Part shown: piece by piece, positions 7,876-17,169 of the stretch
How positions within the stretch are numbered: the first letter of the stretch is position 1
Layout of the letters: each line of letters starts with the position of its first letter
The notes under the pieces: model-generated
Database searches by the model: none
Told to the model about the DNA's origin: nothing
Seen by the model: only the letters and a program-made list of their open reading frames with translations
From: Pseudoalteromonas sp. CO133X
Lineage (GTDB): Bacteria; Pseudomonadota; Gammaproteobacteria; Enterobacterales; Alteromonadaceae
DNA: 64,000 bases
Direction: 5' to 3'
Assembly: GCA_004208945.1 (NCBI GenBank)
Contig: SGPE01000030.1
Coordinates: 372,001-436,000, forward strand
Position numbers and translations under genes: made by a program

Positions 7876-10425
7876 CTATCTGGGCGATACGAATAACTTT
7901 GAAAAGAATAAGCTATTTAAAAATAGCTTCTCTGTTCCATAAAAGTAGCCTCTAAAGTTTGGATCATCGGCAAATAAAATAACACTTCCTTTTCCTAACC
8001 TTTGTGCAACTAAACTTGTTTTTCCTGCTAGTTGCTGTTGATTTTCAACTGAAGCAAACCCTGTTAATAACGGTTTTTGAGCTATCTGTACAATAGACGC
8101 GTAAGGGTTTTTTGGCATTTCAAACGCCAGTAAGCCACTACGGTGAGTGGCAATCTCTCTTCTTACATAACCGTATCCAAGCGGGTGGGTAATGTCTAAG
8201 TCTCCTAACATGACTGCACCACCAATAATATCTTGCGCTTCAAGGTGTGACTTCTGGCCATAATTGATTCTTTCTCGCTGATTCTCAATACCCGGGCTAA
8301 TCTCGACCGTAACAAGGTCTAGTAACTCTTTGCTGGCCCATTTTGCACCGTCAGCTATACCAATAAATGTCCCTCCCGAGCGGGTCCAAGTTAATAACTT
8401 ATCGGTGGTTTTCTTATTAATATTTGCGTGTTGACCGTCAACAAGCACAATGTGGCTGTAGTTATTTAGATCTAACTTTTCTAACTGTGATTTAGTCACT
8501 AAAACACTAGGAATATTCATGCGCTTATCAAGAAGATGCCAAACTTCTCCAGCTTGATACTGTGAAATTGAAGGCCCAATAACAAGTAATACGTGAGGCT
8601 GTTCAATTGCTTCGATGTTATTACTCCCCAAATCCATGCCAATACTCTGAGTATGCGATGATTGCAATGCGTAGCCAGCTATCGCATCTTGCTCCGCAGC
8701 CTGGCTCATTAATGAATGTAATTTGCTTTTATCTTGATTCGATACAGGCACCACCACTGTACCGCGCATAAATGTTTTTTGCCCTTGGTCTGTTTCTGCT
8801 TGAAAGCCATTATTCGCAACACGGGGACGAAAACCTTCTTGCAGTAATTGATACATCAATTTAGGAGCGTAATAATTGCTCCATTCAAATGCATAAGCAA
8901 CCTGAGCCTCGCTTGGGGAAGGTTGGCGAGGAAAAGTAACCGCAAGCACTTCACCTACTTGGTAATTACTTTGTTTGAGCTCTTCATATTCAATGCCAAA
9001 AGCTAACGGCATCGTCCAGCCAGATACATCATAAAATGTATTATTTTCAAAGCGCGTTACTTTTGAGAACAACCCCTTGAGCATGGGATAACTCGCTTGT
9101 GCTGATTCAACAACATATGCTTGATTTGCAGAAAATGATTTACCGTTAACGGTTATGTCTTTTGTCAGGGGCTTAACGTCTATTTTATTGCGGCTAAGTA
9201 GCTGTAAGAAATGAAAGATCTTTGCAGGGTCTTCTGGTGCTGAAAATACATACCCTTTAACACTATCGTTCTTCGCGGTTTCTTTAGTTTCTTTAGAAAA
9301 CTGATATTGATAATTAAGTAAGGCCTGTTTTTTGTCTACAGCATTATTAAGAAGCGCTAGGCCTACATGATAATACGTTTTAATATTTTCTCGAAATGAC
9401 AGCAACCCTCTTGGTGTTTCCAAAACCCCAGCAGAACTGGCCTGTTCAAATAGAATACCTAAACTGCCGTATAAATGTGGATAAGTCGCTCCTTTACCAA
9501 GGTAGAAATTATCATAGGCCTCTTCATTAAAAAACAAAGTAGCAGTGCTATCTAGATACGCGCGAGGTTGCTCAACAACATCCGATAACAATGCCATAGC
9601 CTGCTTATTGATTAATGGATGAACCCTATCAGGTGCGCCTGGGTGAAAATAAAACGACTTATAAGAGCGCATTTCATGAAAATCAGCCACGATGTTTGGT
9701 CGCCAGTCATGGAACTTTTTCACCCAACTCACGGGCTCTGGGTGTTGCTGCAACATCCACTGCCGATTTAAATCAAACCAATAATGATTGGTTCTCCCTG
9801 ACGGCCATGGAGAACCATGTAAAGCATGCGCAGGGTCGCTAATAGCTACCTCTGATTGATAACGTAAATTCCAAGAGGCTTCACGACTATTGCCATCAGG
9901 GTTCATACTAGCTGTTAACAAAATAACGCTATTTTCTAATAGCTTTTCTATTTCTTTACCTTGTGCAGCTGCAAGGTGGTAGGCAATAGGTATCGCAGAG
10001 TCTGTTGAGCTTACTTCACTGCCATGAACACCAAAGTTAATCCAACTTATCACTGGCATATTTGTAGTATTTAATGCATTACCTTGCTGTAAAAGCATAT
10101 GCTTTTGCTGGATTTCGGGCAGCTTTTTTAGGTTTGCTAGCGAGCTAATTGTCAAAGTAATTATTGGCCTGCGTTCGTGACTATAGCCAATTACTTCAAA
10201 ACTAACGCGTTCTGATTGTTCCGATAACATCTTAAAGTAAGCAACTAACTGATCATTGCGAACCATTTGCTCACCTAGTTGATGACCCAAAAAGTTCTCT
10301 GGGGAAACTATATCTGCATTAAAATTCGTTGCTGGACTATAAAAGTTGCTCGCGGCGCTAGAAAACACATAACAAGAAGAAAACATGATGAGACAACAGA
10401 AAAGCGCCTTAAAAAACATTTTCAT
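7876..10425 (-). CDS. Secreted M14-family zinc carboxypeptidase
   Basis: An 849-residue protein with a signal peptide (residues 1-25) and an N-terminal M14 peptidase domain. The zinc ligands are His134 and Glu137 (GVHGSE) and His250 (ADFHEM), and the catalytic Glu is Glu327 (ILFEQAS). About 450 further residues hold no recognised catalytic motif and probably form a glutamine-amidotransferase-like fold (HIVLVDGQHANI). The stop of the deacylase gene is five bases upstream, so both are co-transcribed. M14 includes gamma-D-glutamyl-diaminopimelate peptidases, so a role on peptidoglycan stem peptides is an attractive but unproven reading. Confidence 0.8.
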   Translation of the reverse strand: MKMFFKALFCCLIMFSSCYVFSSAASNFYSPATNFNADIVSPENFLGHQLGEQMVRNDQLVAYFKMLSEQSERVSFEVIGYSHERRPIITLTISSLANLKKLPEIQQKHMLLQQGNALNTTNMPVISWINFGVHGSEVSSTDSAIPIAYHLAAAQGKEIEKLLENSVILLTASMNPDGNSREASWNLRYQSEVAISDPAHALHGSPWPSGRTNHYWFDLNRQWMLQQHPEPVSWVKKFHDWRPNIVADFHEMRSYKSFYFHPGAPDRVHPLINKQAMALLSDVVEQPRAYLDSTATLFFNEEAYDNFYLGKGATYPHLYGSLGILFEQASSAGVLETPRGLLSFRENIKTYYHVGLALLNNAVDKKQALLNYQYQFSKETKETAKNDSVKGYVFSAPEDPAKIFHFLQLLSRNKIDVKPLTKDITVNGKSFSANQAYVVESAQASYPMLKGLFSKVTRFENNTFYDVSGWTMPLAFGIEYEELKQSNYQVGEVLAVTFPRQPSPSEAQVAYAFEWSNYYAPKLMYQLLQEGFRPRVANNGFQAETDQGQKTFMRGTVVVPVSNQDKSKLHSLMSQAAEQDAIAGYALQSSHTQSIGMDLGSNNIEAIEQPHVLLVIGPSISQYQAGEVWHLLDKRMNIPSVLVTKSQLEKLDLNNYSHIVLVDGQHANINKKTTDKLLTWTRSGGTFIGIADGAKWASKELLDLVTVEISPGIENQRERINYGQKSHLEAQDIIGGAVMLGDLDITHPLGYGYVRREIATHRSGLLAFEMPKNPYASIVQIAQKPLLTGFASVENQQQLAGKTSLVAQRLGKGSVILFADDPNFRGYFYGTEKLFLNSLFFSKLFVSPR

Positions 10426-10430
10426 AATGA

Positions 10431-12002
10431 CTACCTTAGTGATTGATTTTGTCGAATAGTTTGGCCTGCCAATACATTTAACACTTTGCCATTATCAATA
10501 GCTAACTGGCCGTTTATCAGCATCCATTGCACACCAGAACTTAGCTTTTCTGGGTTTAAATAATCTGCATTAGCAGCAAATTTTTCTTTATCAAAAATAA
10601 CAATATCAGCGACATTTCCCACAACTAATTTTCCTCGATTAGTTAAACCAAATGTCTCTGCGGTTAGCGTGCTGCTTTTATGTATAAACTCAGCTAGATT
10701 TAGCCATTTTTTTTGATAAACATATTCATGATATTTTTTTGGGAAAGAGGCGTACTTTCTTGGGTGACCAGGGCTGCCATCGGATGAAGTCATCACCCAT
10801 GGAGCTTGCATATAAGCTTTAATATCGTCCTCAGACATATTAAAACTGGCAACCCGCGCATTACCTGAAATAATTATTTTTTTTGCTGCGTCAATTGCAT
10901 CCAACTGCCAGTCTTCAGCGATTTGAGCCAGTGTCTTGCCACGTATATCAGGGCGCGTAGGGTCACTTATCAATAAAGAATCAGCGCCGCCTCTTCGCCT
11001 TAAGTTTTCTAACATGGCTGTACGAATTGCAGGCCATTGCGAAGCGTCTTGTAATCTCGCTAAATACTCTTCTTTGCTACCGGCAAGCACTTCACGTGGT
11101 ACTAAACTACCCGCAACACTGGTTCCTGAGGCTCGCCAAGGATACTGATCCGCAGACACCTTAATTCCCCGCGCTCTCGCATTATCTATAAGTTTAATAA
11201 CTTGCTCACTTTCTCCCCACACGTCGGTTCCTAACGCCTTAATGTGAGCGATGTGAACGGGCAACCTTGCTTCTTCACCAATTGTAATAACTTCTTCAAT
11301 AGCGCCTATAAGACCAATACTGTAAGAGCTTTCATCACGAATATGGCTATCATAAACACCACCATGCTCTGCTGCGACTTTAGCCAGCTCAATAACCTCC
11401 TCGGTTGTCGCATAGTTACCAGGCACATAATAAAGCCCTGTTGATAAACCCAATGCTCCCGCGTTCATTGCCTCTTTTACAAGCTCTCTCATTTGCTCAA
11501 GCTCGCTGTTGCTTGGCGCGCGATTTACGCGTCCCATTACCGCCTTACGGACTGAACCATGACCAACATAAAGCCCAACATTGGTGCCAATACCTTGCTG
11601 CTGGTAATCTTGCAATGTTCCCGCAACATTAACATCGCCACCGCCATCGACGTTACAGAATACGGTGCTGACACCTTGCGTTAAGTAGTTTGCATTTAGA
11701 TTTGTCAGCCCACCTTTAAAATCGTTACACGCATGTGTATGAGGGTCAATAAAACCAGGTGCGATGATAAAATCTTGCGCGTTAATTGTCTTTTTTGCTT
11801 TGATATCAGTAGGTAGATGTTTTTGAACGAAGACTATATTGCCTTTATCAATACCAATCACACCAGAAAACGGAGTTTCAGATGCTCCGCTATAAATAAC
11901 CTCTCCAATAATAATTGTGTCGATAGATTGCGGGGTTCCCTTAGTACAACCCGCCAGTAAAATAACACTCGCGATGATGCTTGTTAGTTTATTAATTCGC
12001 AT
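10431..12002 (-). CDS. N-acyl-D-amino-acid deacylase (amidohydrolase), lipoprotein
   Basis: A 523-residue amidohydrolase related to D-aminoacylase. A lipobox (LLAGC, Cys19) predicts a lipid-anchored periplasmic or outer-membrane enzyme. Metal-site elements: His88-Thr-His90 (IDPHTHACND), a bridging-type cysteine Cys116 (VFCNVDGGG), histidines in DSHIRDE and VHIAHIKALG, and the catalytic aspartate in TSSDGSPGHPR. It hydrolyses N-acyl-D-amino acids to free D-amino acids. It lies between the TonB receptor and the M14 peptidase in a leftward cluster ending in D-glutamate genes, so D-amino-acid release in the periplasm is the likely job. Confidence 0.85.
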   Translation of the reverse strand: MRINKLTSIIASVILLAGCTKGTPQSIDTIIIGEVIYSGASETPFSGVIGIDKGNIVFVQKHLPTDIKAKKTINAQDFIIAPGFIDPHTHACNDFKGGLTNLNANYLTQGVSTVFCNVDGGGDVNVAGTLQDYQQQGIGTNVGLYVGHGSVRKAVMGRVNRAPSNSELEQMRELVKEAMNAGALGLSTGLYYVPGNYATTEEVIELAKVAAEHGGVYDSHIRDESSYSIGLIGAIEEVITIGEEARLPVHIAHIKALGTDVWGESEQVIKLIDNARARGIKVSADQYPWRASGTSVAGSLVPREVLAGSKEEYLARLQDASQWPAIRTAMLENLRRRGGADSLLISDPTRPDIRGKTLAQIAEDWQLDAIDAAKKIIISGNARVASFNMSEDDIKAYMQAPWVMTSSDGSPGHPRKYASFPKKYHEYVYQKKWLNLAEFIHKSSTLTAETFGLTNRGKLVVGNVADIVIFDKEKFAANADYLNPEKLSSGVQWMLINGQLAIDNGKVLNVLAGQTIRQNQSLR

Positions 12003-12019
12003 TTTTTATCCCATAAAGC

Positions 12020-12046
12020 AGATGAGAAGCACACAACTTCTCATCT
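12020..12046 (-). terminator. Intercistronic hairpin between TonB receptor and deacylase
   Basis: AGATGAGAAG (12020-12029) pairs perfectly with CTTCTCATCT (12037-12046) around a 7-base loop in the 58-bp gap. No T-run follows on the reverse strand. It probably attenuates or stabilises the receptor mRNA, giving less expression of the downstream enzymes. Confidence 0.5.
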
Positions 12047-12060
12047 AATTGAATGATTAT

Positions 12061-15030
12061 TTATTCAAAACTAAAACTAAAGTTAGCGTATAAATAACGT
12101 CCCTCTGCATTGTGCAAGCTTGCGTTATAACCATATGTTTCATCTGCTAGGGGTGGCTCTCTATCAAACATATTTCGCATACCTAAACGAACGCGAGTAC
12201 CAGAATCAAACGTGTATTGACCATACACGTTAAAAGTACTCCAACTACTTACATGCCAATATTCACCGGTTTCATCATGAACGGCGCTCGTATCATAAAA
12301 ATCACCAACATATTTACCATACAAGCCTGCTCCCCAATTGTTATAGCGCCAAGTTAAAGTACCGGTTGCTTGCCACTGAGGACGGCCGTCCATTTGAATT
12401 AAATCGCCCACATCTTCAAGAGGTAAACCTAATGCAGCTAACTTTGCCGATTCACTATCAACACTTTGATATGCTTTTAGTAATTTTGCCGCGTTAAGTT
12501 TTATATCAAAATCACCAAAGTCAGTATCAGCTAAGCGATAGTTGATGCTTAAATCGAGGCCCTCGGTAACACGAGAGTCTAAGTTTTCATATAACCCAAC
12601 AACTTCAACCATGTCGCCTACCGCTGCCAAACCAGAACCGTCAAAAAAAGCGATATCATCAGCAGTTGCCTGTGAGCGAATAACATTTGGGTTAGCAGCG
12701 CCATTTAAACGGTAGAAATAATCTAAGTCAGCGATATTTTGATAGGAGCGTATACCGATCAGGTCTTCTTGTTCTATACGCCAAAAGTCGGCTGTAAGCG
12801 TTAGGTTGTCAATAAATTCGGGTGTATAAACTAGGCCTAGTCCATAGTTGTAATCATTTTCTGGCTTTAGTTTTGTGTTCCCTAAGCGAATATTAGAGAC
12901 GCTGTCGCTGCCATTACATTCACTTAAGTTGCTCAACTCCCCTTTATTTATTCGCGCTTGGCATCGATAGTAATCTGTTGGGTAATTAACACGAGTTGTA
13001 CTGGCGGTATGAAGTTGCTCAAGATTAGGAGCTCTAAAACCTTCTGAATAAGAGCCTCGTACTTGTAAACTAGAGGTAGGATACCAGCTGAGTACTGCTT
13101 TTGGCTTAAATACACTTCCTACGTCATTGTACTGCTCAAAGCGACCAGCAAGCTGAAAGTTAAGCTTCTCGACTAGAGGGACTTCCATTTCAGGACTTAT
13201 CAGCGCTCCTGCAAACTCAACGAACGCCGACGCTACATTACGTGAACCATCAGCATTTGGTTGACCACTAGAGCCCATAACATCAGAAGCATAATTACTC
13301 CCCGTTACGGTATCTGTGTAGGTTATTGTGCCATTTAATCTGTCATCATAAGTGTTTGCGAAACTTTCATAACGCCACTCTGCTCCCATTGCTATACCAA
13401 CATCACCAGCAGGTAGTGAAAATAAAGCAGGATTCGACACTTTAAAATCGACTAATGCGAGTTCTGTTTCACCCTCACGACTGATATCGATTAAAAAGCT
13501 ATCAATCGTCTCTTGAGAGTTACAAGATGCATTACAAAAAGGGTTATATGCAGAGCTGTCTTGGCGGTTTACACTGTCTTGGAAGAGACTTAAACTTATA
13601 CGGTTATTCGTTTTATCAACTGTTTTAGCTTTGGAATAAAGTACCGCACTGTCCCAACTCCATGCATCAAGATCACCTCGAGCACCCGCTAAAGCACGAT
13701 AAGATTTATTGTCCACATTAATCCCTCTAGCACCAGCATCAACAACACGATAAGCATCAATAGTGACATCGAGTCCTTGTGCAGGAATGCCAAAACCAGA
13801 CACTTGATTAATACCATTCCCTAGCGGGTTCCAATATGCATCACTTGAGATTGTCACCGGTGCAGAGGTTAACGTAGCGGTTTCACCTCGCTGTGAGTTT
13901 GACTCGGCTTGGTAATAACCTAGTTCACTGTATAACTCGGTACCTGAGCTTAGTTCATGATTAATAAAAACAAATGAATTTAACCGTTCAGTTTCAGGAA
14001 TAAGCGTACGGCTACTATTGGTGTTATAACCTTGAGTGTCACTTGAAATGCTGCCACTATCAATGCACAAGCCATTGCTTAATACACATCGCTGATTTGA
14101 ATCACTGGCATCCACATCTTCGATATGAAACCGTCCGGCTGAACTTGTCAGGCCGTCGACTGCTTGACTCGCATCAAAGCGTCCCCAGGGAGTTGTTGTG
14201 GAGTTATTTCTAAAGTTAGAATCTCCCTCCCAACGCGTGCCCTCTAAGAATGGTCTTAAATCATTATTGCGTGAAAACTTCGTTTCTGAAGCCATAACCT
14301 CAGAACCATGATAGTAGTTAACTGAGGCTGTTATATTGGTTGAACCATCATTAATATCCCAGCCAGCTAACGCATTTAAATTGAGCTTTTCACGACTCGT
14401 ATTTTCAGCCTGGCCATACTGCATATCAAAACGGTAACCGCTAAAATCCTTTTTCATTTGCGTATTAACGACCCCTGCAACCGCATCGGAGCCATAAATA
14501 GCAGCAGCGCCATCATGTAAAACTTCAACAGCATCAATCCCCATTACTGGAATCGAATTCATATTAACGGTCGTTACTGGCACTGAGTTTTCTGTTTGCG
14601 AGCCTGGGTGTTGTACCAAACGTCGCCCATTCAATAATACAAGTGTGTTACCCGTACCAATACTACGTAAGTTAATTGATGCTACATCCCCTCGTGACGC
14701 ATACACACCACTCACTACATCGTTACCATTAAAACTTACTGTTCCATTACTAGGTATCGATGCAAACAACTCACTTCCTGAAGTCGCGCCAATTGCATCA
14801 ACATCATCAGAATCAATAACAGACACAGGGAGTGCCCCTTCAATATTAGCCCCTTTGATCATTGAGCCAACGACACTGATAATCTCTAATTCTTCATTTT
14901 CAGGTGTCTTAACTTGTTTCTTGTCAGCTTGCTGTGCTGCAACCTCAGATATATGGAGTAGATTAAGAGCAATCAATAAGGATAAACTGACTTTATTTAA
15001 TGGGTATTTTGTTATCTTTTGCGAAGGCAT
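12061..15030 (-). CDS. TonB-dependent outer-membrane receptor
   Basis: A 989-residue outer-membrane transporter. It has a signal peptide, then a plug domain (EIISVVGSMIKG, RSIGTGNTLVLLNGRRLVQ, DAVEVLHDGAAAIYGSDAVA) and a beta-barrel typical of the large peptide/carbohydrate-type receptors of Alteromonadales. ATG 15030 is favoured over ATG 15039 because AGGA lies eight bases before it and almost adjoins the latter. As first gene of the D-amino-acid cluster it is the likely importer of the N-acylated or peptide substrate. No iron-related gene is nearby. Confidence 0.85.
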   Translation of the reverse strand: MPSQKITKYPLNKVSLSLLIALNLLHISEVAAQQADKKQVKTPENEELEIISVVGSMIKGANIEGALPVSVIDSDDVDAIGATSGSELFASIPSNGTVSFNGNDVVSGVYASRGDVASINLRSIGTGNTLVLLNGRRLVQHPGSQTENSVPVTTVNMNSIPVMGIDAVEVLHDGAAAIYGSDAVAGVVNTQMKKDFSGYRFDMQYGQAENTSREKLNLNALAGWDINDGSTNITASVNYYHGSEVMASETKFSRNNDLRPFLEGTRWEGDSNFRNNSTTTPWGRFDASQAVDGLTSSAGRFHIEDVDASDSNQRCVLSNGLCIDSGSISSDTQGYNTNSSRTLIPETERLNSFVFINHELSSGTELYSELGYYQAESNSQRGETATLTSAPVTISSDAYWNPLGNGINQVSGFGIPAQGLDVTIDAYRVVDAGARGINVDNKSYRALAGARGDLDAWSWDSAVLYSKAKTVDKTNNRISLSLFQDSVNRQDSSAYNPFCNASCNSQETIDSFLIDISREGETELALVDFKVSNPALFSLPAGDVGIAMGAEWRYESFANTYDDRLNGTITYTDTVTGSNYASDVMGSSGQPNADGSRNVASAFVEFAGALISPEMEVPLVEKLNFQLAGRFEQYNDVGSVFKPKAVLSWYPTSSLQVRGSYSEGFRAPNLEQLHTASTTRVNYPTDYYRCQARINKGELSNLSECNGSDSVSNIRLGNTKLKPENDYNYGLGLVYTPEFIDNLTLTADFWRIEQEDLIGIRSYQNIADLDYFYRLNGAANPNVIRSQATADDIAFFDGSGLAAVGDMVEVVGLYENLDSRVTEGLDLSINYRLADTDFGDFDIKLNAAKLLKAYQSVDSESAKLAALGLPLEDVGDLIQMDGRPQWQATGTLTWRYNNWGAGLYGKYVGDFYDTSAVHDETGEYWHVSSWSTFNVYGQYTFDSGTRVRLGMRNMFDREPPLADETYGYNASLHNAEGRYLYANFSFSFE

Positions 15031-15039
15031 TTTCTTCAT

Positions 15040-15333
15040 CCTGTTTTATATTTTTAATTATTCCATTCATTACCTTGCACAATTAACTTAACCTAAACAA
15101 TTGACAAAAAAGCTTTAAATCATAGCCTTGGGTTATAGGCTGAAACTATTGGATAAATGTTCTAACTTTAAGCTGTTCTAAAGAAGATCTAATGAGGTAA
15201 AGCAAAATCTTTGAATAGTGATTTGTTACCAAGATGAACAAGTAAAAACCAAAAAGTGAGAAGACGTTAAGAAAGCGGTGATATGAATTTTAACTCTCGT
15301 CGTATCTGTAAACCCCCATTACAAAAACTAAAT
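15040..15333. other. Upstream region of the TonB receptor
   Basis: About 300 bases without a gene. It is AT-rich and must hold the promoter for the leftward TonB-deacylase-peptidase cluster. I could not settle on one -35/-10 pair and see no clear operator. Confidence 0.4.
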
Positions 15334-15352
15334 AAGCCGCATCAAGCGGCTT
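15334..15352 (-). terminator. Terminator of azoR
   Basis: AAGCCGC (15334-15340) pairs with GCGGCTT (15346-15352). On the reverse strand the stem is followed by TTATTTAG, just past the azoR stop. Confidence 0.7.
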
Positions 15353-15355
15353 TCT

Positions 15356-16018
15356 TTATTTATATTGAGTGAATGCTAATTGCTCAGCTTTCGCGTAAGC
15401 ATTGGTAAGTGAACGCTGATGTCTATCATCTTTAAACTCTTGGTATTCACAGGCAATTTCGTCAATTTTATCGACTCCTAAATACTGACTTAAGGTGCGA
15501 AGGTGAGGCACCAAATGACTCATATGTTCACGTATTCCACCTTGTTCAAAACCAAACTCTCCAGTGGAAGTAATGATCACTAATCGTTTACCTTTAAGCA
15601 GCGGTTTTAGAGGGAAATCTCCACGCTCTAAGTCAAAATCAAAGGTTTCGTTAATTCTTACAATTTGATCAAACCATGCTTTTAATTGTGCTGGCATGCC
15701 GTAGTTATACATAGGCGTTGATATCACAATAGTGTCGGCTTTGGCCACTTCACCAATCAGCTCGTCAGATTCAGCTAGCAGTGTCTGCTGCTGTATAGTC
15801 CTTTTTTGAACAGGGGTGAACACAGCCTCTATCCAAGCTTGAGTAATAAAAGAGGGAGGATGTATCCCTACATCACGATAGATATACTCAGCTATAGCAT
15901 TATTTTTTTGTAAGGTATCAATATAATATTTAGCAATATTTTTAGAAATAGAGTTATGATTTGGATTATCATTTTTCACTTCACGTACACTAGCATCAAT
16001 GTGTAAAAGAGTAGTCAT
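15356..16018 (-). CDS. azoR: FMN-dependent NADH:quinone reductase / azoreductase
   Basis: A 220-residue flavodoxin-like AzoR protein. Signatures are LLHIDASVREVK at the N terminus and STPMYNYGMPAQLKAWFDQI, the FMN- and dimer-contact region. The frame extends to 16093, but ATG 16018 starts exactly at the family N terminus. The enzyme reduces quinones and azo compounds with NADH in the cytosol. It is divergent from a LysR gene, the usual arrangement for inducible control by that regulator. Confidence 0.9.
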   Translation of the reverse strand: MTTLLHIDASVREVKNDNPNHNSISKNIAKYYIDTLQKNNAIAEYIYRDVGIHPPSFITQAWIEAVFTPVQKRTIQQQTLLAESDELIGEVAKADTIVISTPMYNYGMPAQLKAWFDQIVRINETFDFDLERGDFPLKPLLKGKRLVIITSTGEFGFEQGGIREHMSHLVPHLRTLSQYLGVDKIDEIACEYQEFKDDRHQRSLTNAYAKAEQLAFTQYK

Positions 16019-16137
16019 AATTAAAACCTTATTAGTTAATGTATAGATATCATCAACAAATTGAGACGTTTTAGCAAACGAGTTAAAATTCACTATAAAT
16101 AAGTTTTACTCAGCTATTAATATAAGTGAGTTTAGTT

Positions 16138-16986
16138 ATGCATATATCATTACAAGCTTTAAAAGCCTTTGAATCAGCAGCCCGCCTTGGAAGCTTTAAA
16201 GCTGCGGCAACTGAACTTGCCATTACGCCCACAGCGGTTTCACACCACATCGCAAATCTAGAAAGCCGGTTAAATACTGATTTATTTCATCGCGAAGTGA
16301 GAAAAATTACCCTAACTCACACGGGTAAGTTCTTAAGCCTCAACGCATCAAAAGCCTTTAAACTTATTCATGATACAATAGAGGAGCTAAACAGCTCGCA
16401 TAACCAAATTCACATAAGCACAACTTCATCGCTTGCAGCGCTGAGACTCATACCTGCATTACATGAATTAAATACAGAACATCCTCACCTAAACGTGGAT
16501 ATATCAACCAGTGAATCTCTAGATAAACAATTACATACTTTACCCGTTAGGTTAGGAGAAAAAGGGAAAGTTAATAAAAATGATATTATAAATAGTGAAG
16601 TATTTAATGTATTTGCTCCAACCACACTACGAACAGCTCCTTGGCTGAATAATCAAGTAACGCTATACACTTGCCACTGGAAAAACAACAACTTACCTGA
16701 ACCACCTTTAGCTGACTGGCTCACTAAAAATAACTTAAGTTCAAAACAGTTTAAAATTAAGACGTTTGATCAAGAACTATTCGGCATTCAACAAGCCTTA
16801 GCAAATAACGGTATAGTATTTTGTTCAAACACATTAGTAAAACCTTACATCGAGGTAGGTTTGTTAACGCAATTTAACAGCCAGGCGATTGAATCTGAGC
16901 TGTGTTATTACATTCCAGATAAATCTCGATTTGCAACAAACACATATAAAATCATAATTGAGTGGATTAAAAAGATAATCAATTAA
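16138..16986 (+). CDS. LysR-family regulator (GcvA-like), divergent from azoR
   Basis: A 282-residue LysR regulator. The helix-turn-helix is near the N terminus (LGSFKAAATELAITPTAVSH), with the AITPTAVSHHI form common in the GcvA subgroup. A GTG at 16126 is possible, but ATG 16138 fits the family start. The effector domain is shorter and more divergent than usual. The 119-bp divergent gap with azoR probably holds shared operators; no dyad stood out. Confidence 0.8.
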   Translation: MHISLQALKAFESAARLGSFKAAATELAITPTAVSHHIANLESRLNTDLFHREVRKITLTHTGKFLSLNASKAFKLIHDTIEELNSSHNQIHISTTSSLAALRLIPALHELNTEHPHLNVDISTSESLDKQLHTLPVRLGEKGKVNKNDIINSEVFNVFAPTTLRTAPWLNNQVTLYTCHWKNNNLPEPPLADWLTKNNLSSKQFKIKTFDQELFGIQQALANNGIVFCSNTLVKPYIEVGLLTQFNSQAIESELCYYIPDKSRFATNTYKIIIEWIKKIIN

Positions 16987-17122
16987 CCCTAATACCTGAT
17001 CAAAAATCGAATAGCCTAATAGCTATTTTGACGTGATAAATACTATTACTTCTCAACTGAGTAATTTAGAAACGAGTATCTTCTACCAGCTTTCTGTAAC
17101 GGGGGTTTACAGTTTGCATAAA

Positions 17123-17154
17123 AAACCGCAGCTTAAGTGCATAAGCTGCGGTTT
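17123..17154 (-). terminator. Strong terminator of the DPP IV-like gene
   Basis: AAACCGCAGCTTA (17123-17135) pairs perfectly with TAAGCTGCGGTTT (17142-17154). On the reverse strand a TTTTTT run follows, 15 bases past the peptidase stop. Confidence 0.85.
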
Positions 17155-17169
17155 ATTACTGAAGCATAT

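Noticed and set aside
14645..15091. 148-residue forward reading frame
   Set aside because: It lies opposite the TonB receptor plug and signal sequence and has no family character; antisense shadow.
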